Positions 27,127 to 36,783 are shown, numbered from the stretch's first letter. The stretch: 64,000 nt of DNA from Hydrogenophilales bacterium 28-61-23 (GCA_002281555.1 NCGJ01000015.1:41722-105721), one strand, 5' to 3'. Program-made: numbers and translations. Notes: generated from the letters alone by a model not told the origin.

Positions 27127-28320
27127 TCAGTACTGGAAAGTCGATTCGGTTTCCGAGATGACGCGGCCGAACTGATCGGCATGCAGGCCGACATTGAAGC
27201 GAACGTCCCCGGCTTTCTCGGCTTTCACGACGATCCGCCATTCGACCTGTTCCCCGGGGTTCAGCAACGGGACGAGCGCCGGCGTGATCAGGTCGCCTTC
27301 CGCCTTCACTTCGGTCGCGCCAGCGCCGCTCTGGAAGCGTTGGCTGTCTTCCAGGCCGGCGACGATCTTGACGTTGGTAAGCGCTTGCGAGCCCTGGTTG
27401 AGGACTCGAATCACGTAGACCACGTCTTTGCCGACCAGCACCGGGTCGGCCAGATCGACCACTTCCAGCAAGACTGCGGGGATGCCGTAAGCGCGGGTTT
27501 CACAATGTGCGTCGACGCTGGCGGCGCGCTGGCCGGCCGCGCTGCCGGCGAAGGGCAGTGTGCCGGCTTGGCTGGGGCTGAAGGTCGCGCACAGGGTTTG
27601 TTTGTCGCCCGGCGCGAAGTTCGGGAATGTCCAGGCGATCTCGTTGTCGCCGATGGTCGCTTCGCGCGTCACGCTATTTAACTTGCTATTGGCCGGGATC
27701 GGCATCGAAAGGCGCGCCAGCGTTTCGGGCAGGTCGCCGGTGTTGGTCAGTGTGTGGCACACCATGGTGTTTTTGAGCAGCGCCGATTCGGCCGGCGCTT
27801 CGCAAGTCAAAGCCAGCGCCGGGGCGGGGCGGGGCAGTTGTTCTTCGATCCAGAAATTGGCGCAGGCTTTGGGCGCGATGACCCGGTAGCGACGATCCAG
27901 CGAAATGAAGCTGAACGTGTAAGCGTCGATCGGTTTTTTTCCGGCCCAGAGCACGCCGCGCAGCAGAACCGGTTTGCCCTGCTTCCGGGTCGACATGGCG
28001 GGCAGCACGGTGCCGGCCGGTATGCTCAATTCAGCGATGCTGGCGTTGGCGGCGGCATGGCGGAAATCCTCGATATCGCCCAGGTAGTCGCTCATGCGCA
28101 GCACTTTGCCCACATCCTCCCGCAGCGAGTCTTTCAGCAGGGTGCGCCGTAAGTCCTCCGGTGTCTTGAGCGGATCGGCGAAGCGCGTCGCCGGGTTGCC
28201 CAGAAAGGTCGCGCGGTGCGCCTCGGCGCGCGCCATGCCGCTCAGCGCCAGCGAGAGCGAAAAAAACAAGAGCAAAGGCCATGTGCGGAAAAAGGCGGGA
28301 CAAGCAGGACGAATCATCAT
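27127..28320 (-). CDS. Exported protein with DUF11-type Ig-like repeats
   Basis: 397 residues; start at 28320 (a second ATG follows directly). A signal peptide ends at GMARAEA. Residues about 35-140 form a unique N-terminal domain. From about 165 there are conserved-repeat (DUF11) domains with phrases like MVCHTLTNTGDLPETLARL and VVYVIRVLNQGSQALTNVKIVAGL, which form beta-sandwich modules on cell-envelope proteins. Several Cys could form disulfides. Convergent with rof. Probably a periplasmic or surface protein; role unknown. Confidence 0.75.
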   Translation of the reverse strand: MMIRPACPAFFRTWPLLLFFSLSLALSGMARAEAHRATFLGNPATRFADPLKTPEDLRRTLLKDSLREDVGKVLRMSDYLGDIEDFRHAAANASIAELSIPAGTVLPAMSTRKQGKPVLLRGVLWAGKKPIDAYTFSFISLDRRYRVIAPKACANFWIEEQLPRPAPALALTCEAPAESALLKNTMVCHTLTNTGDLPETLARLSMPIPANSKLNSVTREATIGDNEIAWTFPNFAPGDKQTLCATFSPSQAGTLPFAGSAAGQRAASVDAHCETRAYGIPAVLLEVVDLADPVLVGKDVVYVIRVLNQGSQALTNVKIVAGLEDSQRFQSGAGATEVKAEGDLITPALVPLLNPGEQVEWRIVVKAEKAGDVRFNVGLHADQFGRVISETESTFQY

Positions 28321-28404
28321 TGGGGTGCGCCTGAAGGTTGCAGCCAGAGGCTGGAATATCCGTATCGTGCGCCGATTATTTACCCGTGGGCGACAGCCGG
28401 AAAG

Positions 28405-29190
28405 TCAACTATCGCTTTCGCTGCCCGTGCTGGTGGCGCTTGATTTGGCGTAGGTCATGCAGGCCAGATTCTTGAGCACATGCCGCATCCGCCCGACGAC
28501 ATCGTTCAACGTCGCTTCGATCGTCTCCGACGAGATGCCACTGGCGCTGTCGCCACGGCCGGCGGCCCAGTTCACCGATACCGCGACGGCGGCGTAACAA
28601 ATGCCAATCTCGCGCGCCAGATAGGCTTCCGGCATGCCGGTCATGCCGACCATGTCGGCGCCGTCGCGCGCCAGGCGGTCGATTTCCGCTTTGCTTTCCA
28701 GACGCGGACCTTGCACAGCGCCATAAACGCCGCTGGCCATGAAACTTTCGCCGGCTTGGCGTAGCGCGTCCATGCAGCGCTGGCGCATGTCCTCGCAATA
28801 CGGCCAGGTGAAATCCAGGTGCGTGACCGGCTTGCCGTTGTATTCGGTGAACGTGGTTTCGCGGCCATGCGTGTAGTCGATGATCTGATCCGGCACGCAT
28901 AAATCGCCCGGTTTCAGGTCGAGGTGAATGCCGCCGACGGTGGCCACGGAGACGACATGGCTAACTTTCTGTTCATGCAGCGCCCAGATATTGGCGCGGT
29001 AATTGACCAGATGCGGCGGGATGGTGTGGCCATAGCCATGGCGCGCCATGAACACCACCGGATGGCCGTCGAGGTCGCCGAAAGTGAGCGGGCCGGACGG
29101 TTCGCCGTAGGGGGTGCGGATGACTTGCCGGTGGGTGATGGAAAGGCCGGGAAGCTTGGTCAGGCCGGAGCCGCCGATGATGCCGAGCAT
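28405..29190 (-). CDS. S-methyl-5'-thioinosine phosphorylase (MTAP family)
   Basis: 261 residues; the ATG at 29190 overlaps the HPRT stop. It starts LGIIGGSGLTKLPG, with ARHGYGHTIPPHLVNYRAN, PRLESKAEI and DMVGMTGMPEAYLARE, the class of MTA phosphorylases. The base-contacting region reads SVNWAAGRG, with Asn where 6-amino-purine enzymes have Asp; this matches the Pseudomonas 5'-methylthioinosine enzyme (PA3004). It would split methylthioinosine to hypoxanthine, and the neighbouring HPRT would recycle that base. Confidence 0.85.
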   Translation of the reverse strand: MLGIIGGSGLTKLPGLSITHRQVIRTPYGEPSGPLTFGDLDGHPVVFMARHGYGHTIPPHLVNYRANIWALHEQKVSHVVSVATVGGIHLDLKPGDLCVPDQIIDYTHGRETTFTEYNGKPVTHLDFTWPYCEDMRQRCMDALRQAGESFMASGVYGAVQGPRLESKAEIDRLARDGADMVGMTGMPEAYLAREIGICYAAVAVSVNWAAGRGDSASGISSETIEATLNDVVGRMRHVLKNLACMTYAKSSATSTGSESDS

Positions 29191-29750
29191 TACTGCTCCT
29201 TCAGTGCGTAGATTGCGGGGAGATTGCGCCAGAGGCCGAAGGCATCCATGCCCATGCCGAAGACGTAGCGGTCGGGCAGGTGCAGGCCGACGAAATCTGC
29301 GGCGATGGGTTTGGCGCGGCCGATCAGCTTGTCGGCCAGTACGGCGATCTTGACTTCGGCGGCGCCCAGTTCGAGCAAGCGCGCCTTGGCCGCTGCCAGC
29401 GTGTGGCCTTCGTCGAGGATGTCGTCCATCAACAAGATCGCGCGGCCTTGCAGGCTCTTGCGCGGCAACACGCTCCATTCGATCTCGCCACCGCTGGTGC
29501 CATCGCGGTAGCGGGTGGCGTGCAGGTAGTCGAATTCGAGCGGAAAACCCAGACGCGGCAGCAATTTGCCGGCGAACACCACGGCGCCGCCCATCACGCA
29601 CAGCGCGATCGGAAAGGTATCGGCCATGGCATCGGTGATCTGGCTGGCGAGCTGGTCCAGTGTGAGTTCGATTTCGGTCGCGCCGTGCAGCAGGTCGGCG
29701 TTGTTGAACAGGGTCCAGGCGTGCTTGGCGTCCAAGTTTCCAGACTTCAT
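29190..29750 (-). CDS. Hypoxanthine-guanine phosphoribosyltransferase
   Basis: 186 residues; ATG at 29750. The PRPP-binding loop reads ILLMDDILDEGHTL, with CVMGGAVVFAGKL earlier. It is the hypoxanthine/guanine salvage type, acting on the product of the co-translated phosphorylase gene. The two genes overlap by one base (TAATG). Confidence 0.88.
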   Translation of the reverse strand: MKSGNLDAKHAWTLFNNADLLHGATEIELTLDQLASQITDAMADTFPIALCVMGGAVVFAGKLLPRLGFPLEFDYLHATRYRDGTSGGEIEWSVLPRKSLQGRAILLMDDILDEGHTLAAAKARLLELGAAEVKIAVLADKLIGRAKPIAADFVGLHLPDRYVFGMGMDAFGLWRNLPAIYALKEQ

Positions 29751-29751
29751 T

Positions 29752-30492
29752 TCAGCCCGCCAGATTGCGTTGCCGCCGCGCCTCGTACAGACACACGCCG
29801 GCGGAGACCGAGACGTTCAGGCTTTCGACCTGGCCATACATCGGGATGCGCACCAGCAGGTCGCAATGCTCGCGCGTCAGGCGGCGCATGCCGGCGCCTT
29901 CCGCGCCAAGAACCAGCGCGGCCGAACTGGTGAAATCGGCATCCATCACCGTGCCGGGCGCTTCGTCGTCGGTGCCGACGATGAGAATGTTCTGGTCTTT
30001 CAGTTCGCGCAGCGTGCGGGCCAGGTTGGTGACGGTGAAATAAGGCACCGACTCCGCCGCGCCGCTGGCCGCTTTCATGGCGACCGCGCTCAGACCGGCG
30101 GAGCGATCCTTGGGTGCGATGACGGCATGCACGCCAAAGGCATCGGCGCTGCGCAGACAAGCGCCCAGGTTGTGCGGGTCGGTGACGCCATCGAGCACCA
30201 GCAGCAGCGCGGGTTCGTGGAGATCTTCCAGAACTTCGTCGAGATCTTTCGCCAATTGGATCGGATCGGCGGAAGCGACCACGCCTTGCGACTTGCCGCG
30301 CGCCATTTCCTCGACCCGAGCGCCATCGGCGAGCACGATCCGCACGTTGCGGTCGCCGGCGACCTTGATCAGATCCTTGGCGCGTTTGTCGCGCCGGGTC
30401 TGGTCGAGATAGATGACCTGGATGCTTTCCGGATGGTGGCGCAGGCGGGCGATGATGGCGTGAAAGCCGTGTATCAGCATGCGTTGGCTCAT
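29752..30492 (-). CDS. rlmB: 23S rRNA 2'-O-ribose G2251 methyltransferase RlmB
   Basis: 246 residues; ATG at 30492 overlapping the rnr stop. An N-terminal L30e-like substrate-binding domain ([14 protein letters not shown]) and a C-terminal SPOUT knot ([48 protein letters not shown]). The rnr-rlmB order is conserved in many proteobacteria. Confidence 0.94.
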   Translation of the reverse strand: MSQRMLIHGFHAIIARLRHHPESIQVIYLDQTRRDKRAKDLIKVAGDRNVRIVLADGARVEEMARGKSQGVVASADPIQLAKDLDEVLEDLHEPALLLVLDGVTDPHNLGACLRSADAFGVHAVIAPKDRSAGLSAVAMKAASGAAESVPYFTVTNLARTLRELKDQNILIVGTDDEAPGTVMDADFTSSAALVLGAEGAGMRRLTREHCDLLVRIPMYGQVESLNVSVSAGVCLYEARRQRNLAG

Positions 30493-32864
30493 CGGCCTTT
30501 GCCTCCGGTTTTAGAGCCAGGCTTGGCGCCAGTCTTGTTCTTGGCGCCGCCGGCGGGACGCGTGACGGTGTCTTTGGCCTTGGCTTTGCCTGGCGTGGCG
30601 GCATGGGCCGTGGATCGGCTCGACGCGGTATCGTCCACCAGCGCGAAGTCGATGCGGGACGATTCGATATCGACCTGAACCACGCGAATGCGCACCTTGT
30701 CGCCGAGGCGGAAGCGTTTGCCGCTGCGCTCGCCCATCATCTGGTGGCGCGCGGCGTCGAAGTGGAAATAGTCCTGGCCGAGTTCGGTGACGTGGACCAG
30801 ACCTTCGACAAACACCTCGTTGAGCGCCACGAACACACCGAAGCTGACCACCGCGGAAATGACGCCGTCAAATTCCTCGTTGATCTTGTCCTGCATGTAG
30901 AAGCACTTGAGCCAGGCCACCACATCGCGCGTGGCATCGTCGGCGCGGCGTTCGGTCATCGAACAGTGCGTACCGATGTTTTCCCAGTTGCCCGGATTGT
31001 AGGTTTCGCTCTTCAGGCAGGCTTTGATGGCGCGATGCACCAGCAGGTCCGGATAACGCCGGATTGGCGAAGTGAAGTGGGTATAGGCGTCATAGGCGAG
31101 GCCGAAGTGGCCGGCGTTCTCCGGCGTATAGACCGCCTGCCTGAGCGAGCGCAGCAACACGGTTTGCAGCAGTTGCTCGTCCGGGCGGCCTTTGATTTTG
31201 AGCAGCAACTCGGCGTAGTCCTTGGCATGTGGATCTTCGCCGCCGGTGAGGAAGAAGCCGAACTCGCCGAGGAACTCGTGCAACGCCTTCAGTTTTTCCG
31301 GCGTCGGCCCTTCATGCACGCGGTAGAGCGCGGCATGTTTGCGTTTCTGCAGGAATTCTGAGGCGCAGACGTTGGCCGCCAGCATGCATTCCTCGATCAA
31401 CTTGTGCGCCTCGTTGCGGCTGGACGGCACGATGCGCTCGATCTTGTCGTGCTCGTCGAACAACATCTTGGTTTCCACCGTCTCGAAGTCGATGGCGCCG
31501 CGCTTAGCCCTGGCCTTCAGCAATACCTTGAACAGTTTCTGCAGGTTTTGCAGATGCGGCAGCACCCAGCCCTTGTCTTGCTGCGCTTCATTGGCGGAGA
31601 GCCAGTCCCAGACCTGGTTGTAGGTCAGACGCGCTTTGGAGTGCATCACGGCGGGGTAGAAACGGTGTTTCTTGATGTTGCCGAAACTGGAAATTTCCAT
31701 CTCGCAGACCATGCACAGACGGTCGACTTCCGGGTTGAGCGAGCACAATCCGTTGGAGATTTCTTCCGGCAACATCGGAATCACCCGGCGCGGGAAATAG
31801 ACCGAGTTGCCGCGCTCGTAACCTTCCTTGTCGAGCGGTGAGCCGGGTTGCACATAATACGAAACGTCGGCGATGGCGACCCACAGGCGGAAGCCGCGTC
31901 CTTCCGGCTGACAATACACGGCATCGTCGAAGTCGCGCGCGTCTTCGCCGTCGATGGTGACCAGCGGCAATTCGCGGATGTCCTCGCGGCCGTCGCCCAG
32001 ATCTTTTTTGGTCACGGTTTTCGGCAGTTTCTTGGCCACCGCCAGCACGTCGGGCGGGAACTCGTTGGGCAAGTTGTGCTTGCGCAGCGCGATCTCGATT
32101 TCCATGCCCGGATCGGCATAGCTGCCCAGAATATGGGTCACGCGGCCAACCGGCGGCGCGTGCTTGGTCGGTTGCTCGACGAGTTCCGTCATCACCACCT
32201 GGCCGTTTGAGGCGCCCATGTCGGCGTGGTCGGGGATCAGGATGTCCTGGCTGATGCGGCGGTTTTCCGCCACCACCCACTGGTAGCCGCGTTCACGGTA
32301 GAGGCGGCCGACCAGGGTTTTATTGACCCGTTCCAGCACCTCGACGATCTTGCCTTCCTTGCGGCCGCGCCGGTCGACGCCATGTTCGCGCACCATGACG
32401 CGGTCGCCATGCAATACGCCGCGCATTTCCTTCTCGTGTATGAACATGTCGCCGGATTTGTCGTCCGGCACGAAGAAGCCGAAACCGTCCTGATGGCCTT
32501 CGACATGACCGTTCTTGACGTCGATCTTGTCGGGCAGACAGAGCGCGCCGCGCCGGTTGATGACGATCTGGCCGTCGCGCTGCATGGCGCGCAGGCGGAT
32601 CGTGAACGCATCCATTTCGTCCGCTTCAATGCCCAGGCGTTGCGCGAATTCTTCGCTATCGACCGGGCCGCCGGCCTCGGTGACCAGTTGCAGAATGAAT
32701 TCCCGGCTCGGCATCGCGTCGCCATATTTGGCGCGCTCGCGTTCCAGATGCGGGTCTTGCCAGCGCAATGCTTTCTGGCCGCGACGCGGCGCACTTTGCT
32801 TGGCGGGCAGCGGTTTTGCTTCGACGGGATCGTTTTTAGTTACAGAGGTTTTTTTCGTTGACAT
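30489..32864 (-). CDS. rnr: Ribonuclease R
   Basis: 791 residues; ATG at 32864. A basic N-terminal extension with helix-turn-helix, two cold-shock domains, then the RNB catalytic core ([16 protein letters not shown] with the metal-binding Asp set), S1 domain near 650-740 and a Lys/Gly-rich basic tail. It degrades structured RNA 3' to 5'. It overlaps rlmB by 4 bp. Confidence 0.96.
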   Translation of the reverse strand: MSTKKTSVTKNDPVEAKPLPAKQSAPRRGQKALRWQDPHLERERAKYGDAMPSREFILQLVTEAGGPVDSEEFAQRLGIEADEMDAFTIRLRAMQRDGQIVINRRGALCLPDKIDVKNGHVEGHQDGFGFFVPDDKSGDMFIHEKEMRGVLHGDRVMVREHGVDRRGRKEGKIVEVLERVNKTLVGRLYRERGYQWVVAENRRISQDILIPDHADMGASNGQVVMTELVEQPTKHAPPVGRVTHILGSYADPGMEIEIALRKHNLPNEFPPDVLAVAKKLPKTVTKKDLGDGREDIRELPLVTIDGEDARDFDDAVYCQPEGRGFRLWVAIADVSYYVQPGSPLDKEGYERGNSVYFPRRVIPMLPEEISNGLCSLNPEVDRLCMVCEMEISSFGNIKKHRFYPAVMHSKARLTYNQVWDWLSANEAQQDKGWVLPHLQNLQKLFKVLLKARAKRGAIDFETVETKMLFDEHDKIERIVPSSRNEAHKLIEECMLAANVCASEFLQKRKHAALYRVHEGPTPEKLKALHEFLGEFGFFLTGGEDPHAKDYAELLLKIKGRPDEQLLQTVLLRSLRQAVYTPENAGHFGLAYDAYTHFTSPIRRYPDLLVHRAIKACLKSETYNPGNWENIGTHCSMTERRADDATRDVVAWLKCFYMQDKINEEFDGVISAVVSFGVFVALNEVFVEGLVHVTELGQDYFHFDAARHQMMGERSGKRFRLGDKVRIRVVQVDIESSRIDFALVDDTASSRSTAHAATPGKAKAKDTVTRPAGGAKNKTGAKPGSKTGGKGR

Positions 32865-32900
32865 GAATTCATTCAGATCGTTAAGATGCGCGCCTTCTTG

Positions 32901-33002
32901 GCCCAGGTGGCGGAATTGGTAGACGCACTAGGTTCAGGTCCTAGCGGTTCAGGTCCTAGCGCTTGCAAGGGCGTGGAGGTTCGAGTCCTCTCCTGGGCAC
33001 CA
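32901..33002 (+). tRNA. tRNA-Leu(CAG) with a 15-bp internal tandem duplication
   Basis: Acceptor GCCCAGG/CCTGGGC with encoded CCA, and a normal D arm. The anticodon arm CTAGG-TTCAGGT-CCTAG gives anticodon CAG. The 15-mer GGTTCAGGTCCTAGC at 32931-32945 is repeated without change at 32946-32960, making the gene 102 nt instead of about 87. The second copy falls between the anticodon arm and the variable arm. It can be read as an enlarged variable region, or as a choice of two CCTAG strands for the anticodon stem. Confidence 0.85.
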
Positions 33003-33037
33003 AGTTTTCTTCCAAGAAGTTCAAAGGAAGTGCAGAA

Positions 33038-33070
33038 AGCCGCAAATTCTTACGAATTTGCGGCTTTTTT
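33038..33070 (+). terminator. Terminator after tRNA-Leu
   Basis: AGCCGCAAATTC-TTAC-GAATTTGCGGCT followed by TTTTT, 35 bp after the tRNA end. Confidence 0.92.
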
Positions 33071-33406
33071 CTTGCCTGTAGCATGCTGGAAATATCCACT
33101 GGGGTCCTGACTTTCGAGTTTGAAGCGGTTTGGTCTGAGGTGGTTTGTCCGTGCCGATATCCACGGCAATGAGTAACGACCGTTTGTCGCGGATAAGCGT
33201 CCGACTGATTGCGGGGATTGGCCGGCGCGGCGTGTGCCCAAGGGGCGGTCTTATGGTCTCTTGAGAATCGGGGGCCGGAAATCATGGTCAGCGGGCCAAA
33301 CAAATTGGCGCTTATGGTACAGACCCATCCGCGGAACGGAAAGAAAAGAAGCTCGCCGCCAGGCTGGCTGGCGGCTTGTTCGTAAAGGCTTTCCCGCCGC
33401 TTCAAT
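33071..33406. other. 336-bp intergenic region
   Basis: I see no supported gene. A hairpin GCCGCCAG/CTGGCGGC near 33356-33376 may end transcription of the minus-strand pseudouridine synthase gene. Confidence 0.5.
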
Positions 33407-34150
33407 CTAGAACCGCTCGTTTCCGCGCAAATAACGCCACTGTCCGGGCGGCAACTTGCCCATCGAAACGCCGCCGAGGCGGATGCGTTTCATCGACAAG
33501 ACCCGCAGGCCCACGGCTTCGCACATATGCGCGATTTGTCCGGCTCGGGCGCCTTTCAGCGCGATCCGCAAGCGGGTTTCGTTTTGCCAGCTCGCTTTGA
33601 TGGATGCCGGGGTGCGGCCCTGGAACGCGATGCCCTGATTCAGTCGTTTGAGTCCGTCCGGCGTCAGGTCGCCGGCGACTTCGAGGACGATTTCATGTTC
33701 CACCGTCGCGGCGTCCTCGGTCAGCTTGCGCACGATGCGCCAATCCTGGCTGAACACGACGAGGCCGCTGGCGCCGGTTTCCAGCGGGACGCAGGCGGTG
33801 AGTTGGGCGAAGTGCATTTTCAGCGGCCGGATCGGGCGCGCAATGAAGCTGGGGTCGGCTTCCGCCCATAAGGTGTCGACGTTGAGCAGGCGCGAGGCGG
33901 CGTGCTCGCCATCGCCTTCTCCGGTGTGATGGCCGATGGGCTTATTCAGCAGCAGGGTGACCGGTTCGGCCTGGGCGGGACTTGCTTCCGCGGCGATTTC
34001 GATATGCTGTTCGGCGACGCGGAACTGCGGTTCTTCGATGACGATGCCGTCCACCCGCACCCAGCCGCCGGTGATGATCTGCTCGGCCTCGCGGCGTGAG
34101 CAGGCGCGAAGTTCGGCGACGCGTTTGGCGAGGCGGATGGAGTCGGTCAT
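33407..34150 (-). CDS. S4-domain pseudouridine synthase-like protein (RsuA/RluF family), catalytic Asp replaced
   Basis: 247 residues; ATG at 34150. An N-terminal S4 RNA-binding domain (IRLAKRVAELRACSRREAEQII) is followed by an RsuA/RluB-type catalytic domain (LLLNKPIGHHTGEG; LRVLSMKRIRLGGVSMGKLPPGQWRYL). The catalytic box, usually GRLDxxTxGLL, reads PLETGASGL at 122-130, with Glu (E124) in place of the Asp. It may be inactive and simply bind RNA, or be a divergent subgroup. It stands alone. Confidence 0.8.
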   Translation of the reverse strand: MTDSIRLAKRVAELRACSRREAEQIITGGWVRVDGIVIEEPQFRVAEQHIEIAAEASPAQAEPVTLLLNKPIGHHTGEGDGEHAASRLLNVDTLWAEADPSFIARPIRPLKMHFAQLTACVPLETGASGLVVFSQDWRIVRKLTEDAATVEHEIVLEVAGDLTPDGLKRLNQGIAFQGRTPASIKASWQNETRLRIALKGARAGQIAHMCEAVGLRVLSMKRIRLGGVSMGKLPPGQWRYLRGNERF

Positions 34151-34473
34151 GTTGGGCGGGGCGGGGCGAAGGGGCCGCGAGTTTACCGCCGCCTTCCGCG
34201 GCGACTAAGGACAAACCTGTTTTGACTGTCACATACCGTCAATCCGGGGCGTTTCAATATCCAGATCGCCACCTGGATCTGGCTGGCCAGACTCGGAAAT
34301 GACCGTGCCTGGATGAAAATCCGCGCCTATCATGGGAGCAGGTCGGTGCGGAACGTTATGTTTGGCCGCCTACATCGGGTTGGACACGAACTGACACCCC
34401 TATTTCACTCGGGTCGATGCCGCATCGCGGCCCGTGCTTACAACCGGTCTACCGGCCGGATTTCAAGGAGTCG
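34151..34473. other. 323-bp intergenic region
   Basis: It contains a small inverted repeat (CCAGATC...GATCTGG at 34261-34282). No gene or clear promoter is supported. Confidence 0.45.
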
Positions 34474-34584
34474 ATGATGAAAGGCCAGGAAAGTAAGAAA
34501 ACAGCCAAGAAAGAGCCCGCCAAGACCATGAAGGAAAAAAAGGCGGATAAGAAAATCAAGAAAGAGGAAAGACAGAGACAGTAA
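34474..34584 (+). CDS. Tiny lysine-rich protein (36 residues)
   Basis: An ATG at 34474, with a second at 34477, follows AAGGAG by 3 to 6 bases. The product is MMKGQESKKTAKKEP... ending KKEERQRQ, with 15 Lys and almost no hydrophobic residues, so it is disordered and strongly basic. The stop is followed directly by the ATG of the coiled-coil gene. Such peptides could bind nucleic acid or ribosomes; no function is known to me. Confidence 0.6.
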   Translation: MMKGQESKKTAKKEPAKTMKEKKADKKIKKEERQRQ

Positions 34585-35082
34585 ATGAACGTCTGGCTTC
34601 CGGTGCTGAAGGCGGCGCTGCCTTTCGTCAGCAAGATCGTGGCGGAGGCGCTTCCGGCATTTACCCGCCGCAATGAGCCGGATGCTTCCGCCGAACTGGT
34701 CTCGCAGCAGATTGCCGAGCTTCAGGCGGCGGTCACCGGCAACGCCGAGGCGGTGAAAGGACTCGCGGCGCAGGTTGCGCAAACCATTACCGCCCTGGAC
34801 GCAAGTGAGGCAGAGCAGGCACAGCAGTTTTCCAGTCTGCGGGACGCGCTCGCGGAGTCGGTCGCCCGCTGCGAAGAGGCGGCTGCAAACATGACCGCGC
34901 TCGCACAGGCTCAGGACGCCCGGTTGGAAATCGTGGCGGAGGAATTGCAAACCCTGCAAAGTCTGCAAACGCGCGTCGATGGATTTGAACGGCAGTTGGC
35001 GGGTATGCGAAAACGGGTGTTTGTCGTCGTGGCCGGCGCCATGTTTGTGTTGATCGTCGCCTTCATCGCATTGCTGCGCTGA
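34585..35082 (+). CDS. Coiled-coil protein with C-terminal membrane anchor
   Basis: 165 residues, immediately after the Lys-rich gene. Residues about 35-135 are Ala/Gln/Glu-rich with heptad-like spacing, forming a long coiled coil. Residues about 143-164 (VFVVVAGAMFVLIVAFIALL) are a membrane segment at the very C-terminus, so most of the protein lies on the cytoplasmic side if tail-anchored. No enzyme motif; function unknown. Translation is probably coupled to the preceding gene. Confidence 0.75.
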   Translation: MNVWLPVLKAALPFVSKIVAEALPAFTRRNEPDASAELVSQQIAELQAAVTGNAEAVKGLAAQVAQTITALDASEAEQAQQFSSLRDALAESVARCEEAAANMTALAQAQDARLEIVAEELQTLQSLQTRVDGFERQLAGMRKRVFVVVAGAMFVLIVAFIALLR

Positions 35083-35104
35083 AGGCGGGTGGCGAGCGGC
35101 CGAT

Positions 35105-36229
35105 TCAGGCGCGCGCCATCGAGACCGGTATCCGTTGCGCGCCGAACGGCTTTTCGTAGTGGGCAAAGCGCCCGGCGATGGCGTGGCCGCAATGCGGGCA
35201 GTGGCCGCTGTCGTCGAGGTGATAGGCGGGGATTTCATACCAGTCGCGCACGATCAGCCCGGCTTTGCAGTTGGGGCAGTAGGTGGTGCCGCCCTCGGTA
35301 TCGTGGACGTTGCCGGTGTAGACGTAGCGCAGACCGGCATCCAGAGCGATTTTTCGGGCGCGTTGCAGCGTGGCGGGCGGAGTTGCCGGCAGGTTGTCCA
35401 GCTTCCAGTCGGGATGGAAGGCGGTGAAGTGCAGCGGCACGTCCGGGCCGAGTTCGCGCACGATCCAGTCGACCAGGGCGTGAATTTCCGCATCGCTGTC
35501 GTTCAATGTGGGGATCAGCAGCGTGGTGATCTCGAACCAGGTTTTCGTTTCGCGTTTCAGATAGATCAGCGTGTCGAGTATGGGCTGTAGCTGGCCGGCG
35601 CAATATTTGACATAAAAATCGTTCGTGAAGCCTTTCAGGTCGACATTGGCGGCGTCCATGCCGGCGTAGAACTCGACCATCGCTTCCTTGTGGATGTAAC
35701 CGGCGGTGACGGCGACAGTCTGAATGCCGAGCTGGCGGCAGGCGGCAGCGGTATCGAGCGCGTATTCGGCGAAGATGACCGGGTCGTTGTAGGTGAAGGC
35801 GACGCTCTTGCAGCCGAGCTTATGCGCCACCTGGGCGATTTTCTCGGGACTGGCGGATTCCATCAGCCGGTCCATATCTTTCGATTTGGAAATGTCCCAG
35901 TTCTGGCAGAACTTGCAGGCCAGATTGCAGCCGGCGGTGCCGAACGACAGCACCGAACTGCCGGGGTAGAAGTGGTTGAGCGGTTTTTTCTCGATCGGGT
36001 CGACGCAAAAACCGGAACTGCGGCCGTAAGTGGTGAGCACCATCCGGCCGCCTTGCATCTTGCGCACGAAACAGGCGCCGCGTTGGCCTTCGTGCAATTT
36101 GCAATCGCGCGGGCAGAGGTCGCATTGAATGCGGCCGTCGTCGAGCGCGTGCCACCAGCGCGCGGGAAAATCGCTTTCGGGCAAGTGCGGGGTCGATGTT
36201 GCCATTGTGTTTGTCATTGGGGTTGCCAT
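35105..36229 (-). CDS. AmmeMemoRadiSam system radical SAM enzyme
   Basis: 374 residues from the ATG at 36229 (AAGGAG upstream). N-terminal Cys pair CDLCPRDC, then the radical SAM motif CNLACKFCQNW (Cx3Cx2C), a TIM-barrel core with FTYNDPVIFAEYA, and a C-terminal zinc-ribbon-like pair CPNC/CPHCGH. The family resembles PflA-type activases. It is the third gene of a unit with a Memo-like and an AMMECR1-like gene, a trio recognised as a system with no defined reaction. It starts 2 bp after the AMMECR1-like stop. Confidence 0.9.
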   Translation of the reverse strand: MATPMTNTMATSTPHLPESDFPARWWHALDDGRIQCDLCPRDCKLHEGQRGACFVRKMQGGRMVLTTYGRSSGFCVDPIEKKPLNHFYPGSSVLSFGTAGCNLACKFCQNWDISKSKDMDRLMESASPEKIAQVAHKLGCKSVAFTYNDPVIFAEYALDTAAACRQLGIQTVAVTAGYIHKEAMVEFYAGMDAANVDLKGFTNDFYVKYCAGQLQPILDTLIYLKRETKTWFEITTLLIPTLNDSDAEIHALVDWIVRELGPDVPLHFTAFHPDWKLDNLPATPPATLQRARKIALDAGLRYVYTGNVHDTEGGTTYCPNCKAGLIVRDWYEIPAYHLDDSGHCPHCGHAIAGRFAHYEKPFGAQRIPVSMARA

Positions 36230-36231
36230 AC

Positions 36232-36783
36232 CTACTCCTTGAATTTCTCGACCTGATAACGCGACAGGCGCACGTTGTCCGCCCAGAAATCCGCCGCCAA
36301 TCCGGCTTTGCGCTTCAGGTTCGCCATGAACTGTCGCGCATCGGGTAGTTGTTCCCACACCTGCGGCAAAAAAGTGGCGCGATGCCAGCCGTGTTCGAAA
36401 ATCACGCCGTCGATGCCGGGACGCAACTGCGCCAGCGCATCGGCCTCGCTGCCAAAGCGCATCGGTTCGGCCGGCGACAAAATCGAGACTTCAACCCGCG
36501 TGCCGGCGAGTTCATCGCGGCTCAACGGCGGAAAACGCGGATCTTTGAAAGCGGCGGCGCGGGCATTCGATTGCACATCGTCGGCCAGCGCGCGTAGCGC
36601 TTCCAGGCTGCCGATGCAGCCGCGCAATTCGCCCTGTTGGGTCAATGTGACGAAGGCCGCGCCGGGCTCATTCAGCCAGTCCGGATGCGGTAATTCGGCG
36701 CCCGGTTGCTCGAATTCGCTGGCGATGGCGTTGCGCGCCAAGGCGATCAGCAAACGGCCTTGTTCAGGGCTATGAGAGTTCAT
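36232..36783 (-). CDS. AmmeMemoRadiSam system protein A (AMMECR1 family)
   Basis: 183 residues; ATG at 36783. The AMMECR1 signature LRGCIGSLEA (residues about 53-62) and the later LRPGIDGVIFEHGWHRATFLPQVWEQL are clear. Bacterial length is typical. It overlaps the 3' end of the Memo-like gene by 14 bp and precedes the radical SAM gene by 2 bp. Function unknown. Confidence 0.9.
   Translation of the reverse strand: MNSHSPEQGRLLIALARNAIASEFEQPGAELPHPDWLNEPGAAFVTLTQQGELRGCIGSLEALRALADDVQSNARAAAFKDPRFPPLSRDELAGTRVEVSILSPAEPMRFGSEADALAQLRPGIDGVIFEHGWHRATFLPQVWEQLPDARQFMANLKRKAGLAADFWADNVRLSRYQVEKFKE

Noticed and set aside
32956..33405. Minus-strand frame of 149 residues across tRNA-Leu
   Set aside because: It runs through the tRNA and its terminator; no supporting features.
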